Shown: positions 54,380 to 63,915 of the stretch, piece after piece
Layout: each line of letters starts with the position of its first letter
Numbering within the stretch: the stretch's first letter is position 1
Assembly (NCBI GenBank): GCA_910574205.1
Contig: CAJSYJ010000001.1
Location: forward strand, 248,001-312,000
DNA: 64,000 bases
DNA from: Bacteroidales bacterium
GTDB taxonomy: Bacteria > Bacteroidota > Bacteroidia > Bacteroidales > Rikenellaceae
Direction: 5' to 3'
Notes under the pieces: generated by a model
What the model was told of the DNA's origin: nothing
Seen by the model: the letters and a program-made list of their open reading frames with translations, nothing else
Database searches by the model: none
Program-made: the position numbers and the translations under genes

Positions 54380-55336
54380 ATGAAATTTCGACTCGGCAAA
54401 TACATATCTCCCGGCGGCGCCTTATGGCGCATAGAGCGGTTGAGAGTGTATCGTCTGCTGCGCAAGTTCCTTATCGGGTTCATCATCATACTGCTGCTGA
54501 GCGGCATCTATTCGATATATTTCGACACGCCGAAGATGGCGCGCCTGCGCCGCCGCAACGCCGACATCGAGCGTCAGTACCGCATTCTCAACGACAAGAT
54601 ACTGGCCGCCGAGCGCACGCTCGACGACATGAAGCATCGCGACAACCGCGTCTACCGCCCGCTGCTGGGTATCGACACGCTCGACATCGCGGGTGTTTGG
54701 AACGACTACCCCGAAGAGAAATACGCCTCGCTGGAAGGCGACCTGTATTCGGACGTGATGATCGACTCGTGGCGGAGAATGGATCATCTGGCGCGGCGCA
54801 TGTATCTGGCATCGGTTTCGCTGGACGACACGCAGGAGCTGGCCGAGAACAAGGAGCTCTTCTCGACGGTCATACCTGCGCTGTGGCCTATCGACCGCAC
54901 CAAGCTCAAATACGTGAGCGACCCCTACGGCTGGCGCATGCACCCCAAGCGCGGCGCATGGATATTCCACGAGGGCATCGATCTGGCCGCCCCCGTCGGA
55001 ACGCCGGTATACGCTACGGGCAACGCCGTGGTAACCGAGTCGGGCACCGCCTCGGGATACGGCAAGGTCATAACGCTCAACCACGGTTTCGGCTACCGCA
55101 GCCGCTACGCTCATCTGTCGAAACAGTATGTCGAGCGCGGCGACAGCGTTACGCGCGGGCAGGTCATAGGCGAGGTAGGCGCCACGGGTATTGTTACGGG
55201 ACCCCACCTGCACTACGAAGTGATGTACATGGACAATACGGTCAACCCGATCAACTACTTCAACAAGGACATAACATCGGAGGCATATATCGATCTGATG
55301 CAGCAGCTCAACGAAAAAACAGTAGAATCATACTGA
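54380..55336 (+). CDS. M23 (LytM-type) metallopeptidase with TM and coiled coil
   Basis: 318 aa envelope protein. One TM at about 31-50, a coiled coil at about 53-90, a linker, then the M23 domain (about 175-310). The zinc ligands are His197 and Asp201 in HEGIDLAAP and the HLHYEV motif with HLH at 276-278, so it should be an active peptidoglycan endopeptidase. The gene order, TM plus coiled coil plus LytM, is like that of cell-separation and elongation hydrolases. It is followed 1 base later by a paralogue. Confidence 0.92.
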   Translation: MKFRLGKYISPGGALWRIERLRVYRLLRKFLIGFIIILLLSGIYSIYFDTPKMARLRRRNADIERQYRILNDKILAAERTLDDMKHRDNRVYRPLLGIDTLDIAGVWNDYPEEKYASLEGDLYSDVMIDSWRRMDHLARRMYLASVSLDDTQELAENKELFSTVIPALWPIDRTKLKYVSDPYGWRMHPKRGAWIFHEGIDLAAPVGTPVYATGNAVVTESGTASGYGKVITLNHGFGYRSRYAHLSKQYVERGDSVTRGQVIGEVGATGIVTGPHLHYEVMYMDNTVNPINYFNKDITSEAYIDLMQQLNEKTVESY

Positions 55337-55337
55337 T

Positions 55338-56276
55338 ATGGCACAACAGGACGACATACGCGGCGGCAGAGCCCGACAGCGCGCGATACGCATGGCCATA
55401 GGAGCACTGGTATGGATATCGCTGGCCATACTCTACTACGCATTCATATCGCTGGTGTCGGACACGCCCAGCGAGCATGAGCTGCGCCACTCCACCGACA
55501 GACTCGAAGCCGAATACAAGACGCTCGTCGAGCGCTACGACTCGCTCTCGTCGATACTCGACAACATAGCCGAGCGCGACCGCAACGTCTTCCGCAAGCT
55601 GTTCGAGTCCAACCCCTACGACCTGAATGCCGACGACCAGCAGAGACGCATCGAGCTGCACGAGCGTCTGCTCGCCTCAGACAACTGCACTCTGGCCGAG
55701 GAGCTCTCCTCGCGGCTGTCGCAGGGCGAAGCGACGCTGCGGCGTCTCGAACGCGCCCACGAGGATGTGGAGCGCTCGACGGCAGCGCTCGGCGCAGGCT
55801 GCGACCTGATTCCGTCGATACAGCCGGTCAACAACCGCTACCTTACGCTGCTGGCGGCTGGCAAGAAGCCTCTGATCGACCCATTCCACCGCACCATGCG
55901 CGAACACCACGGCGTAGACTATCTCGTGCCCGAGGGCACGCCCGTATTCGCTACGGCCGACGGCAGAGTCGAGACGTTCTCGGAGAAGAACTCGACACAC
56001 GGCAAGGCCATAACGCTCGACCACGGCAACGGATACAAGACCTCGTACAGTCATCTGCTGGATATACGCGTCAAGCAGGGCCAGCAGGTAAGACGAGGCG
56101 ACATAATCGCCATATCGGGCAACACGGGTCTCTCGCTGGCGCCGCACCTGCATTACGAGGTCATATTCAACGACACGCGCGTCGATCCGATACACTACTT
56201 CTTCATGGAGCTCACGCCCGAGGAGTATGCGCGCATGATAAGAATAGCTCTTTCGAGCATGCAATCGTTCGACTGA
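55338..56276 (+). CDS. M23 (LytM-type) metallopeptidase, second copy
   Basis: 312 aa with the same layout as the preceding gene: TM at about 18-37, a long coiled coil (about 45-145) and an M23 domain with His190/Asp194 in HHGVDYLVP and HLHYEV with HLH at 270-272. The zinc site is complete. It is more divergent in the coiled coil, which suggests a different partner. Its stop shares one base with the start of the HAD gene (TGATG), so translation is probably coupled. Confidence 0.92.
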   Translation: MAQQDDIRGGRARQRAIRMAIGALVWISLAILYYAFISLVSDTPSEHELRHSTDRLEAEYKTLVERYDSLSSILDNIAERDRNVFRKLFESNPYDLNADDQQRRIELHERLLASDNCTLAEELSSRLSQGEATLRRLERAHEDVERSTAALGAGCDLIPSIQPVNNRYLTLLAAGKKPLIDPFHRTMREHHGVDYLVPEGTPVFATADGRVETFSEKNSTHGKAITLDHGNGYKTSYSHLLDIRVKQGQQVRRGDIIAISGNTGLSLAPHLHYEVIFNDTRVDPIHYFFMELTPEEYARMIRIALSSMQSFD

Positions 56277-56836
56277 TGACACGCATAAGACTCATACTGC
56301 TCGACTTCGACGGCACGCTGGCCGACACCCGGCGCGCCAATGCCAAGGCCTATGTCGAGACGCTGCGCGAGGAGGGCATCATGCTCGACGAGCGGGAGTA
56401 TCTCGAAAAATATTACGGCATGCGCTGTCCCGAATTCATGCTGAAAATGGGCATCGACGACCCGATACGCGCCGAGAGGCTGCGCAGGCGCAAGATAGAG
56501 CTCTATCCGCGCTACTTTTCGACCGTCGAGATCAACCGTCCGCTATGGCAGTGGTGCATATCGATGCGTCGCACGGGCGTCAGGGTGTGGATAGTATCGA
56601 CCGGACATATCGACAACATAACCAACGTCATGCGTCATCTGGGCATAAACGAGGGCATCGACGGCATCATATCGGGCGACGATGTCGCAGAGCCGAAACC
56701 TTCGCCCGAATGTTTCCTCGCGGCCATGCGTGCCGAGGGCGTAACGCCCCGAGAGACAATCATATTCGAGGACTCGGCCATAGGCCTGCGGGCGGCCGAG
56801 GCGAGCGGCGCGGCATACTTCAAGATCGAGCTGTAA
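56276..56836 (+). CDS. HAD-superfamily phosphatase
   Basis: 186 aa cytoplasmic hydrolase with motif I LILLDFDGTLADTRRAN (two catalytic Asp), motif II VWIVSTGHI, motif III Lys near KPSPECF and motif IV FEDSAIGLRAAEASGA. The C1 cap is small. It resembles phosphoglycolate-phosphatase/beta-phosphoglucomutase-like members, but the substrate cannot be assigned. It is coupled to the M23 gene. Confidence 0.88.
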   Translation: MTRIRLILLDFDGTLADTRRANAKAYVETLREEGIMLDEREYLEKYYGMRCPEFMLKMGIDDPIRAERLRRRKIELYPRYFSTVEINRPLWQWCISMRRTGVRVWIVSTGHIDNITNVMRHLGINEGIDGIISGDDVAEPKPSPECFLAAMRAEGVTPRETIIFEDSAIGLRAAEASGAAYFKIEL

Positions 56837-56870
56837 CAGCAGCCGGCGGCACATGGCGACGAGATGCGGC

Positions 56871-56903
56871 GGGACCGACGATTTTTCGGTCTCGTTTTTT
56901 TTT
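56871..56903 (+). terminator. Terminator after the M23-HAD unit
   Basis: GGGACCGA (56871-56878) pairs with TCGGTCTC (56886-56893) with one G-U pair, then nine T follow (56895-56903). Confidence 0.75.
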
Positions 56904-56934
56904 GCTATCTTGGTCGACCGAAACATATCATAAT

Positions 56935-57651
56935 ATGAAACGTACTCTATCCGGCCTCGTCGGCCTGCTGCTGACAACGGCGATATCCGCACAACAGACA
57001 TCCGTAGCGGGAGGCGATGCCCGCACGAGCGAAAAGATATGGACGACCGCATTTACGTCCGTCGACATAGATGCTCCCGTCAGGGCGACGCTGCACCGCA
57101 TAGCCGACGACCAGGCGCCGTACGCCACCCTCAGCTGCCCCGAAACGGCCGTCCGGCCGACGATCGAGGTCGACGGCAAGGGCACGCTCACGGTCAAGGG
57201 GCGCAGCGGCCGACGAAGCGCAGGCATAGCGACCGTCGACATATACCACCATGCGCTCGACAGAATAGAGATCGAACGCGCCGACGTGCTTCTGGCCGAC
57301 ACCCTGTCGGGGCACTGTATCGACATCGAGACGGGCAACGGAACGCATCTGCGCGCAACGGTCGATGCGACCGACTTGAAGATAGACGTGTCCGGCGGCT
57401 GCGTCGTGCAGTTATCGGGCAAAGCACGTTACCTGACGGCCTGCGTCTCGGCCTCCGAAGCAGACCTGTCGTCGCTCGCGGCCACGGCAGTCAGGGTCGA
57501 GGCCGCACACAAGGCACGGGTCGAGGTAGACGCCGCCGAGAGAGTGGAGGCGAGCGTCGAATACGGCGCCGGCATCGTCTACTCGGGCAAGCCGTCGATC
57601 GTCCGCATAACGCGCGATATATTCGGCGGAGAGATCGTATCCAAGGAGTAA
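56935..57651 (+). CDS. Exported DUF2807 (GIN-domain) protein
   Basis: 238 aa with a signal peptide (MKRTLSGLVGLLLTTAISAQQ, cleavage after ISA). The rest is a right-handed beta-helix-like GIN domain: repeated short strands such as FTSVDIDAPVRATLHR, LTVKGRSGRR, IDIETGNGTHLRATVDATDLKIDVSGGC and VEASVEYGAGIVYSGKPS. Such proteins are common in Bacteroidetes and their function is unknown. A TATCTTGG at 56906-56913 is a poor -7 box. I chose this ATG because it begins the signal peptide; the frame is open upstream. AddB follows 12 bases later. Confidence 0.85.
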   Translation: MKRTLSGLVGLLLTTAISAQQTSVAGGDARTSEKIWTTAFTSVDIDAPVRATLHRIADDQAPYATLSCPETAVRPTIEVDGKGTLTVKGRSGRRSAGIATVDIYHHALDRIEIERADVLLADTLSGHCIDIETGNGTHLRATVDATDLKIDVSGGCVVQLSGKARYLTACVSASEADLSSLAATAVRVEAAHKARVEVDAAERVEASVEYGAGIVYSGKPSIVRITRDIFGGEIVSKE

Positions 57652-57663
57652 CACCCGACTGCG

Positions 57664-60504
57664 ATGAACAACGGATTTCAGAACGAGGCGGCCGGATATC
57701 TGTGGCGCAAGTACGGCGCGGAGATATCCGAGCTGTACATATTGTTTCCGTCGCGGCGTGCCAGACTGTTTTTCAACGACGCACTGGCCGCCGTGGCGAC
57801 CGAGCCGGTATGGCAGCCGCACTGGATGACCACCGACGAGCTTGTCGCGGAGATTACGGGGCTGCACACGGCCGACAAGGTAAGGCTGATAACCGAGTTA
57901 TATAAGGTATACGCAGAGTACCACCCGCACGAGACTTTCGACAAGTTCTACTTCTGGGGCGAGATGCTGCTTGCCGACTTCGACATGATCGACAAATACA
58001 TGATCGATGCCGGCATGCTGCTGCGCAACATCGAACAGATAAAGGAGCTCGAAGCCGACGTATCGTATCTTACGCCCGAGCAGCAGCGCATAATCGCATT
58101 CTGGGGCAGCTTCGGAGACGAGACGTCGCTGACCGAAGAGAAACGCAAGTTTCTGAACATCTGGCGCACATTGCCCGACATATACCGCCGTTTCCGCGAG
58201 AGGATCGCCTCGCTGGGCATGGCCTATCAGGGCATGGCCTACCGCACGGCGGCAGAGATGATTGCCGCGGGCGAAGCCTGCGCCGACCCCTCGCGACGTT
58301 ATGTCGTGGCAGGTTACAACGCATTGTCGCAGAGCGAGAAGCGCATATTCAAGCATATAGCCGCGAACAGCCCCGGCACGGAGTTTCTGTGGGACTACGA
58401 TTCGTGGTATACCGACCGCAAGGAGCACGAAGCCGGTATGTTCATCCGCGAGAATCTGTCGCTCTTTCCGCCCACGGCAGATATATCGCACGACTCGCTG
58501 TTGCGAGGCGACAAGCGTTTCGAGTCGATAGCCTGCGCCTCGAATGCCATACAATGCAAATATGTCGCGGACATACTGCGCTCGCTGCCGCCCGAGCAGC
58601 TCGACAAGCGCACGGCCATAGTGCTGACCGACGAGAATCTGCTCCTGCCGCTGCTCTACTCGCTGCCCGAGGGGTTGGAGGGGATCAACGTCACTATGGG
58701 TTACCCGCTGCGCCAGACGCTCGTATATACCTTTATCGAACGTCTGACCCAGTTGCAGGCGCACTGCCGGCGCAGAAAGGATGCAGAGGCGCAATTCTAC
58801 CATGTCGACGTCACGGGGCTGCTGGCGCACCCCTACATTGCGGAGTGCTGCGGCAGCAAGGCCTCCGAGCTGAGCGACCGGATCACATCCAACAGAATGA
58901 TTTCGGTCAAGGCATCGATGTTCGAGGGCGATACGCTGCTCAGTGCCATATTCGCCCCCGCCGACGAGAGGTGGTCGCTGTCGGCCTATCTTCTCTCGGC
59001 CGTCGAGCGCATCGTGGAGCTCATAGCGCCGAAAGCCCCCCAGGCCGTAGAGTATATGGCTCTGGCGCACGAGGAGATGACCAAGCTTGAAAATACTCTC
59101 GACGAGTGCGACGTCGACCTGTCGGCCGAGACCTACGTGTCGCTGCTGCGGCGTCATCTGCAAAACATACGAATCCCCTACGAAGGCGAGCCGCTCGAAG
59201 GCATACAGGTAATGGGTATATTGGAGACGCGAAACATCGACTTCGACAACGTAATAATAATGTCGATGACCGACGCGACGTTCCCGGGCGACCGTACCTC
59301 GCAGCCGTCGTTCATACCCTACAACCTGCGCGCGGCATACGGCCTGCCCACGCCCGAGCACCACGAGGGCGTATACGCCTACTACTTCTACCGGCTGGTG
59401 CAGCGTGCCAAACGGATATACATGATGTACTGCTCGCGAGCCGACGAAAAGAGCACCGGCGAAAAGAGCCGCTACATATACCAGCTCGAATACGAATCGC
59501 CGTTCGAGATCGCACGCCGCTCGGTCGGCGTCGACGTCGACATAGAGCAGCCGCAGCCTATCGTCGTGCCCAAGAGCGGACGCACGGCCGAGACGCTCGC
59601 ACGCTACCTCGATCCTGCGAGCGGATACGCCCTCTCGCCGACGGCGCTGTTCCGATACGTGCAGTGCCCTCTCAAATTCTACTTCGCCTCGATAGCACGG
59701 CTCAAAACCACCGACGAAGTGTCGGAGCAGATCGATGCGCTTACATTCGGCAACATCCTGCACGAGGCCATGCAGCAGTTGTATACCCCGCTTGCGGGCA
59801 TCGAACACCCGACCGAGAGGATCGAGGCGCTGCGCGAGGGTGCGGCCGTCGAGAGTGCCGTCGACCAGGCCATAGGCCGCATATATCTGCAAACCGAAAA
59901 ACCCTCGAAAGAGGACTATACCGGCAATACGCTGCTGGTAAAGGATATAGTCTGCAAGTACATACGTCAGGGCATAATGCGCTACGACGCCGCCCACCCG
60001 GAATTTACGGTCATCGGGCTCGAAGAGGATGTCGCGCTGGACTTCGGCTTCGCAGAGGGGCGCACCGTGCGACTGGCCGGACGCGCCGACCGCATCGACT
60101 CTCTCGACGGCGGCGCACTGCGCATCATAGACTACAAGAGCGGCAACTCGCCGCACCTCGAATTTAACGGTATCGAGAAGCTCTTCGAAGGCAAGGCCGC
60201 GGAGCGCATATCCAACATATTCCAGACGCTGCTCTACTCGATGATCCTCTCGCGCACCCGCTCGCGCGAGGCCGTGCCGACGCTGTTCTATGCCGGCCGC
60301 ATGCACCGCGAGGATTACTCGCCGCTGCTGACCGACCATGCCGGCGGATGCGTCGTCGAGCGTTACTCGCAGTATGCCGACAGCTTCGAGCAGGCTCTGC
60401 GCCGCACTCTCGACGCGCTGTTCGATACGGAGGAGCCTTTCGTGCAGTGCGACGATGCCGACACGTGCCGCTATTGCGACTTCAAGAACATTTGCAAACG
60501 ATGA
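57664..60504 (+). CDS. addB: AddB-like exonuclease subunit (PD-(D/E)XK)
   Basis: 946 aa subunit of the AddAB helicase-nuclease for double-strand break repair. An inactivated-helicase-like N-terminal part (LYILFPSRRARLFFNDAL) has no Walker A motif. The C-terminal nuclease (about 660-946) has CPLKFYF, LAGRADRIDSLDGGALRIIDYKSGN (active-site DYK) and the closing CRYCDFKNIC; Cys of CPLK with these three make the typical [4Fe-4S] cluster. It overlaps addA by 4 bases. Confidence 0.9.
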   Translation: MNNGFQNEAAGYLWRKYGAEISELYILFPSRRARLFFNDALAAVATEPVWQPHWMTTDELVAEITGLHTADKVRLITELYKVYAEYHPHETFDKFYFWGEMLLADFDMIDKYMIDAGMLLRNIEQIKELEADVSYLTPEQQRIIAFWGSFGDETSLTEEKRKFLNIWRTLPDIYRRFRERIASLGMAYQGMAYRTAAEMIAAGEACADPSRRYVVAGYNALSQSEKRIFKHIAANSPGTEFLWDYDSWYTDRKEHEAGMFIRENLSLFPPTADISHDSLLRGDKRFESIACASNAIQCKYVADILRSLPPEQLDKRTAIVLTDENLLLPLLYSLPEGLEGINVTMGYPLRQTLVYTFIERLTQLQAHCRRRKDAEAQFYHVDVTGLLAHPYIAECCGSKASELSDRITSNRMISVKASMFEGDTLLSAIFAPADERWSLSAYLLSAVERIVELIAPKAPQAVEYMALAHEEMTKLENTLDECDVDLSAETYVSLLRRHLQNIRIPYEGEPLEGIQVMGILETRNIDFDNVIIMSMTDATFPGDRTSQPSFIPYNLRAAYGLPTPEHHEGVYAYYFYRLVQRAKRIYMMYCSRADEKSTGEKSRYIYQLEYESPFEIARRSVGVDVDIEQPQPIVVPKSGRTAETLARYLDPASGYALSPTALFRYVQCPLKFYFASIARLKTTDEVSEQIDALTFGNILHEAMQQLYTPLAGIEHPTERIEALREGAAVESAVDQAIGRIYLQTEKPSKEDYTGNTLLVKDIVCKYIRQGIMRYDAAHPEFTVIGLEEDVALDFGFAEGRTVRLAGRADRIDSLDGGALRIIDYKSGNSPHLEFNGIEKLFEGKAAERISNIFQTLLYSMILSRTRSREAVPTLFYAGRMHREDYSPLLTDHAGGCVVERYSQYADSFEQALRRTLDALFDTEEPFVQCDDADTCRYCDFKNICKR

Positions 60505-63500
60505 TACGAGCCAAGATACTCAATGCGAGCGCCGGCTCGGGAAAGACATACCAGCTGGCATACAAATATATACGCGATGTCGTGGAGCGTCCCGAGCTCT
60601 ATCGCGCGATTCTGGCCGTGACGTTTACCAACAAGGCCACCGAAGAGATGAAGTCGCGCATACTGCGCGAACTGCATGCCCTCTCCGACGGCAGCCCGAG
60701 CGGCTATCTCGCCGATCTGTGCCGCGAGCTCGGTATGGACGAGCGGAGCGTGCGCAAGCGCGCCTCGGAGGCTCAGACACGCATACTGCACGACTACTCG
60801 CGCTTCACGGTGCTGACTATCGACCGCTTCTTCCAGCGCATAGTGCGCGCATTCATCAAGGAGCTGGGCATAGACCTCGACTACAACATCGAGCTGGAAA
60901 CCGACTCCATACTGGCTCGCAGCGCCGATGCCCTGATAGAGGAGATACTCGAAGACAAGCAGCTCGAACGCTGGCTGATGAACTACGTCGAGGAGCGCTT
61001 CGACGAGGGCAGCCGCTGGAACGTGCGCGACGACATTCTTTCGCTCGGCGCCGAGATATTCCGCGAGCGCAGCAAGGATATGATACAGCTGCGGCAGACC
61101 AAAGAGGAGCTGCAACGCACCGTGGGCGCGATGCTCGCCCGCAGCCAACAGACCAAACGGCAGCTTGCCGAATGCGCCGCCGACATGCGCGAGAGGATAG
61201 CCTCGGCAGGCGTCGACCCCTCGGATTTCAAGGGCAAGGGGCGCAGTTTCGTCTACTCGGCTCTGCGCTACGCCGACGGCCGCATCGTAGAGCCGACGGC
61301 CACCATGCGCAAGGCCGCGGCGGATATCGACGCATGGTGCGGCAAGGAGTCGCCCGCGGCGGCCAAGGCGCTCGCCCCCGAGTTGCGCGAGCGGCTCGAA
61401 GAGATATGCCGCCTCTACGACGACAACATATCGCATTGGAACTCGACAGAGCTCATCCGCGAGAACTACCGCAGCTTCGCGCTGCTGTCGGATCTATACC
61501 GCAAGGTAACCGAGCTGTGCCGCGCGGAGAACATCATGGTACTCAACGAGACCAAATACGTGCTGTCGCGCTTCATCAACGGCGACAACACGCCGTTCAT
61601 ATACGAGAAGATCGGCAACCGATACGAGAGATTCATGATCGACGAGTTTCAGGACACGTCGGTCAAGGAGTGGGAGAACTTTCTGCCGCTGCTGCAAAAC
61701 GCCATGGCGCAGAGCGCCGACATATCGGTGCTGCTCGTGGGCGACATCAAGCAGTCCATCTACCGTTGGAGAGGCGGCGACTGGCGGCTGTTGCAGAGCC
61801 GCGCGGCCGAGTCGCTCGGGCACGACAACACGCAGATCGTACCCCTCACGTCCAACTACCGCAGCCTCGCCGCGGTGGTCGAGTTCAACAACCGCATCAT
61901 AAGACGCATCGTCGAGATCGACAACCGCCACCTCAACGCCCTGCTCGACGAGGCTCACGCCGCCGGAGCGATAAACGGGCAGACCTTCGCCGCCCTGCGC
62001 GATACGCTCCTGACGGCATACGAGGGGCACGAGCAGACGCCCCGCAAGAACGATCCGCGCCCGGGCTTCGTGCGTGTCGAGATATTCGACCGGGAGGGCG
62101 ACTCGCCCATGACGGCCGTCATCGAGGATGCGATAGAGCGCGGCTACCGTTACAGCGACATACTCGTGCTGGTGCGCGACGCCAAGGACGGCATAAGGGC
62201 TGCACGGCAGCTCTTCGAATACAAGCATGCGCGGTTCGGCGACAAGGACGGGGCGGGCTTCAACGTCATGACGCAGGATGCGCTGACCATAAGCCGCTCG
62301 CGTGCCGTATCGTTCGTCATCGCCGTACTGCGGTTGTCGATAGACCGCCGGCTGTCGATCGAGCGCGCCATATACAACCGCTATCTCGGACGCGACACGG
62401 CACAGGAGCTGCCGGCGGAGGAGCTGGATTTCCTCGCAGGAGCGTCGCAACTCTCGCCCGAAGAGGCGTTCGAGAGCATCGTAATGCGATACTCGCTGCA
62501 TGAGCAGAGGGATCAGATAGCCTATCTGCAAGCCATGCACGAGCAGATCATATCGTTCTGCACAAACCGCATAGCCGACATACAGCTGTATCTCAAATGG
62601 TGGGACGAGAGGGGATCGGACGAGCGCCTGCGCGTCGAAAAGAGCGACAACACCATAGAGATCACAACGATCCACAAGGCCAAAGGCTTGGAGAAGCCGG
62701 TGGTAATAATACCCTACTGCAACTGGAAAACGATACCCGAAACCGGCAAGAACCCGATAGTGTGGGCGGAGTCGGACAGCAACAGTCCGGCCGACGAGAT
62801 AGGAGCCTTTCCCGTAGCATACGGCAAGGCGATGCAGCGCTCGGCATTCTCGAACGAATACTACACGGAGCTCGTATACAGCCATGTCGACGCCGTTAAT
62901 CTGCTGTACGTCGCTCTTACGCGCGCAGCCGACGAGTTGTATATATTCCTGCCCGAGAAGACAGACAGGCGCACCGCCTCGTCGGAGAGCATAACGGCCG
63001 TCGTGCCGCTCGTGGTCGCGGCACTGCCCGAGGTCGAGGGGATGACGGCGAGCGCCGACGGCATGGTATTTACAGCCGGTCAGCGCTCGCAGGCGCCCGC
63101 CGCCACCGCAAAGGACGAGACGGAGGAGACGCTTCTGACCGAATACCCCACTTCGCTGCCGCGTCCGTCGATCAGCCGCCGCAACGAACGCTACTTCGAG
63201 CAGGCTGAGCAGGCCGAGCTCGCACCGCGCAACTACGGAATACTGATGCACCGCATATTCGAAAACGCCGCAGGACGCGACGACATCGTCTCGGCAATCG
63301 AACACATGCGCCTCGACGGCACTATAACCGCCGCCCAAAGCATCGAGCTGCAAGAGAAGATCTCCGCGGCGCTCGACAATCCGCTATCGCGCGAGTGGTT
63401 CGAACACGACTGGGAGACGGTGCGCAACGAGAGCGACATCGTAATACCTGGCAAGTCGCACCTGCGCCGTCCCGACAGAGTGATGATCGACGGCCGCAGA

Positions 63501-63671
63501 GCCGTGGTCGTCGACTACAAGTTCGGCTCTAAACGCCGCAAGCAGCACACGGTTCAGGTGGCCGAGTACATGTCGCTGCTCGAAGCGATGAATCGTTTCG
63601 ACCGCGTCGAGGGCTATATATGGTACATCGCCGAAAACGAAATAACAGAGGTGAGAGGGAAAGACGCATAA
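60501..63671 (+). CDS. addA: AddA-like UvrD-type helicase/nuclease
   Basis: 1056 aa ATP-dependent helicase with Walker A ASAGSGKT (9-16), VTFTNKATEEMK, IDEFQDTS (motif II), VGDIKQSIYRWRGG (motif III), LTSNYRS (motif IV), TIHKAKGLEKPVVIIP (motif V) and LLYVALTRAADELYIF (motif VI). The C-terminal nuclease keeps VVDYKFG. The start at 60501 gives MIRAKILNASAGSGKT; the frame is open upstream but overlaps addB. Together with AddB it resects DNA ends for RecA. Confidence 0.93.
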   Translation: MIRAKILNASAGSGKTYQLAYKYIRDVVERPELYRAILAVTFTNKATEEMKSRILRELHALSDGSPSGYLADLCRELGMDERSVRKRASEAQTRILHDYSRFTVLTIDRFFQRIVRAFIKELGIDLDYNIELETDSILARSADALIEEILEDKQLERWLMNYVEERFDEGSRWNVRDDILSLGAEIFRERSKDMIQLRQTKEELQRTVGAMLARSQQTKRQLAECAADMRERIASAGVDPSDFKGKGRSFVYSALRYADGRIVEPTATMRKAAADIDAWCGKESPAAAKALAPELRERLEEICRLYDDNISHWNSTELIRENYRSFALLSDLYRKVTELCRAENIMVLNETKYVLSRFINGDNTPFIYEKIGNRYERFMIDEFQDTSVKEWENFLPLLQNAMAQSADISVLLVGDIKQSIYRWRGGDWRLLQSRAAESLGHDNTQIVPLTSNYRSLAAVVEFNNRIIRRIVEIDNRHLNALLDEAHAAGAINGQTFAALRDTLLTAYEGHEQTPRKNDPRPGFVRVEIFDREGDSPMTAVIEDAIERGYRYSDILVLVRDAKDGIRAARQLFEYKHARFGDKDGAGFNVMTQDALTISRSRAVSFVIAVLRLSIDRRLSIERAIYNRYLGRDTAQELPAEELDFLAGASQLSPEEAFESIVMRYSLHEQRDQIAYLQAMHEQIISFCTNRIADIQLYLKWWDERGSDERLRVEKSDNTIEITTIHKAKGLEKPVVIIPYCNWKTIPETGKNPIVWAESDSNSPADEIGAFPVAYGKAMQRSAFSNEYYTELVYSHVDAVNLLYVALTRAADELYIFLPEKTDRRTASSESITAVVPLVVAALPEVEGMTASADGMVFTAGQRSQAPAATAKDETEETLLTEYPTSLPRPSISRRNERYFEQAEQAELAPRNYGILMHRIFENAAGRDDIVSAIEHMRLDGTITAAQSIELQEKISAALDNPLSREWFEHDWETVRNESDIVIPGKSHLRRPDRVMIDGRRAVVVDYKFGSKRRKQHTVQVAEYMSLLEAMNRFDRVEGYIWYIAENEITEVRGKDA

Positions 63672-63678
63672 AATTTCC

Positions 63679-63911
63679 TATCTTTGGCTTAGCCGAAGAT
63701 ACTCGCAAACCGGCATAATCGAGCCGATGCTTGCTTCTGCGCTCCGGCTAATTCGTACATTGGCTATCGCCGAAGATACTCCCGCTCGGCAATGCTCAAA
63801 TAAATTTGGCATTGCCCTCTCTAATTCGTACTTTGACTTCGTCGAAGATACTTCGCCTCGGAAAAAATGCAAGCGAGCTTGCTTTTTTCTCTCGGCTTAT
63901 TCGTATCTTTG
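63679..63911 (+). repeat. Promoter-bearing hairpin repeat, three units plus terminal promoter box
   Basis: Three tandem units of 77, 73 and 75 bases start at 63679, 63756 and 63829, each beginning with a TAnnTTTG-like box that pairs with a downstream AAGATAC. Units 2 and 3 hold an inner hairpin whose arm sequences differ (GGCAATGC/GCATTGCC in unit 2, GCAAGC/GCTTGC with A6/T6 in unit 3). The array ends in TATCTTTG (63904-63911), which probably drives the next gene. Confidence 0.78.
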
Positions 63912-63915
63912 CCCT

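Noticed and set aside
63678..63872. Small minus-strand gene inside the repeat array
   Set aside because: The frame follows the repeat units, its translation has no recognisable features and there is no promoter or start context.
63679..63911. CRISPR array
   Set aside because: Units are contiguous and similar throughout, with no short constant repeat alternating with unrelated spacers; each unit contains hairpins and a promoter box.
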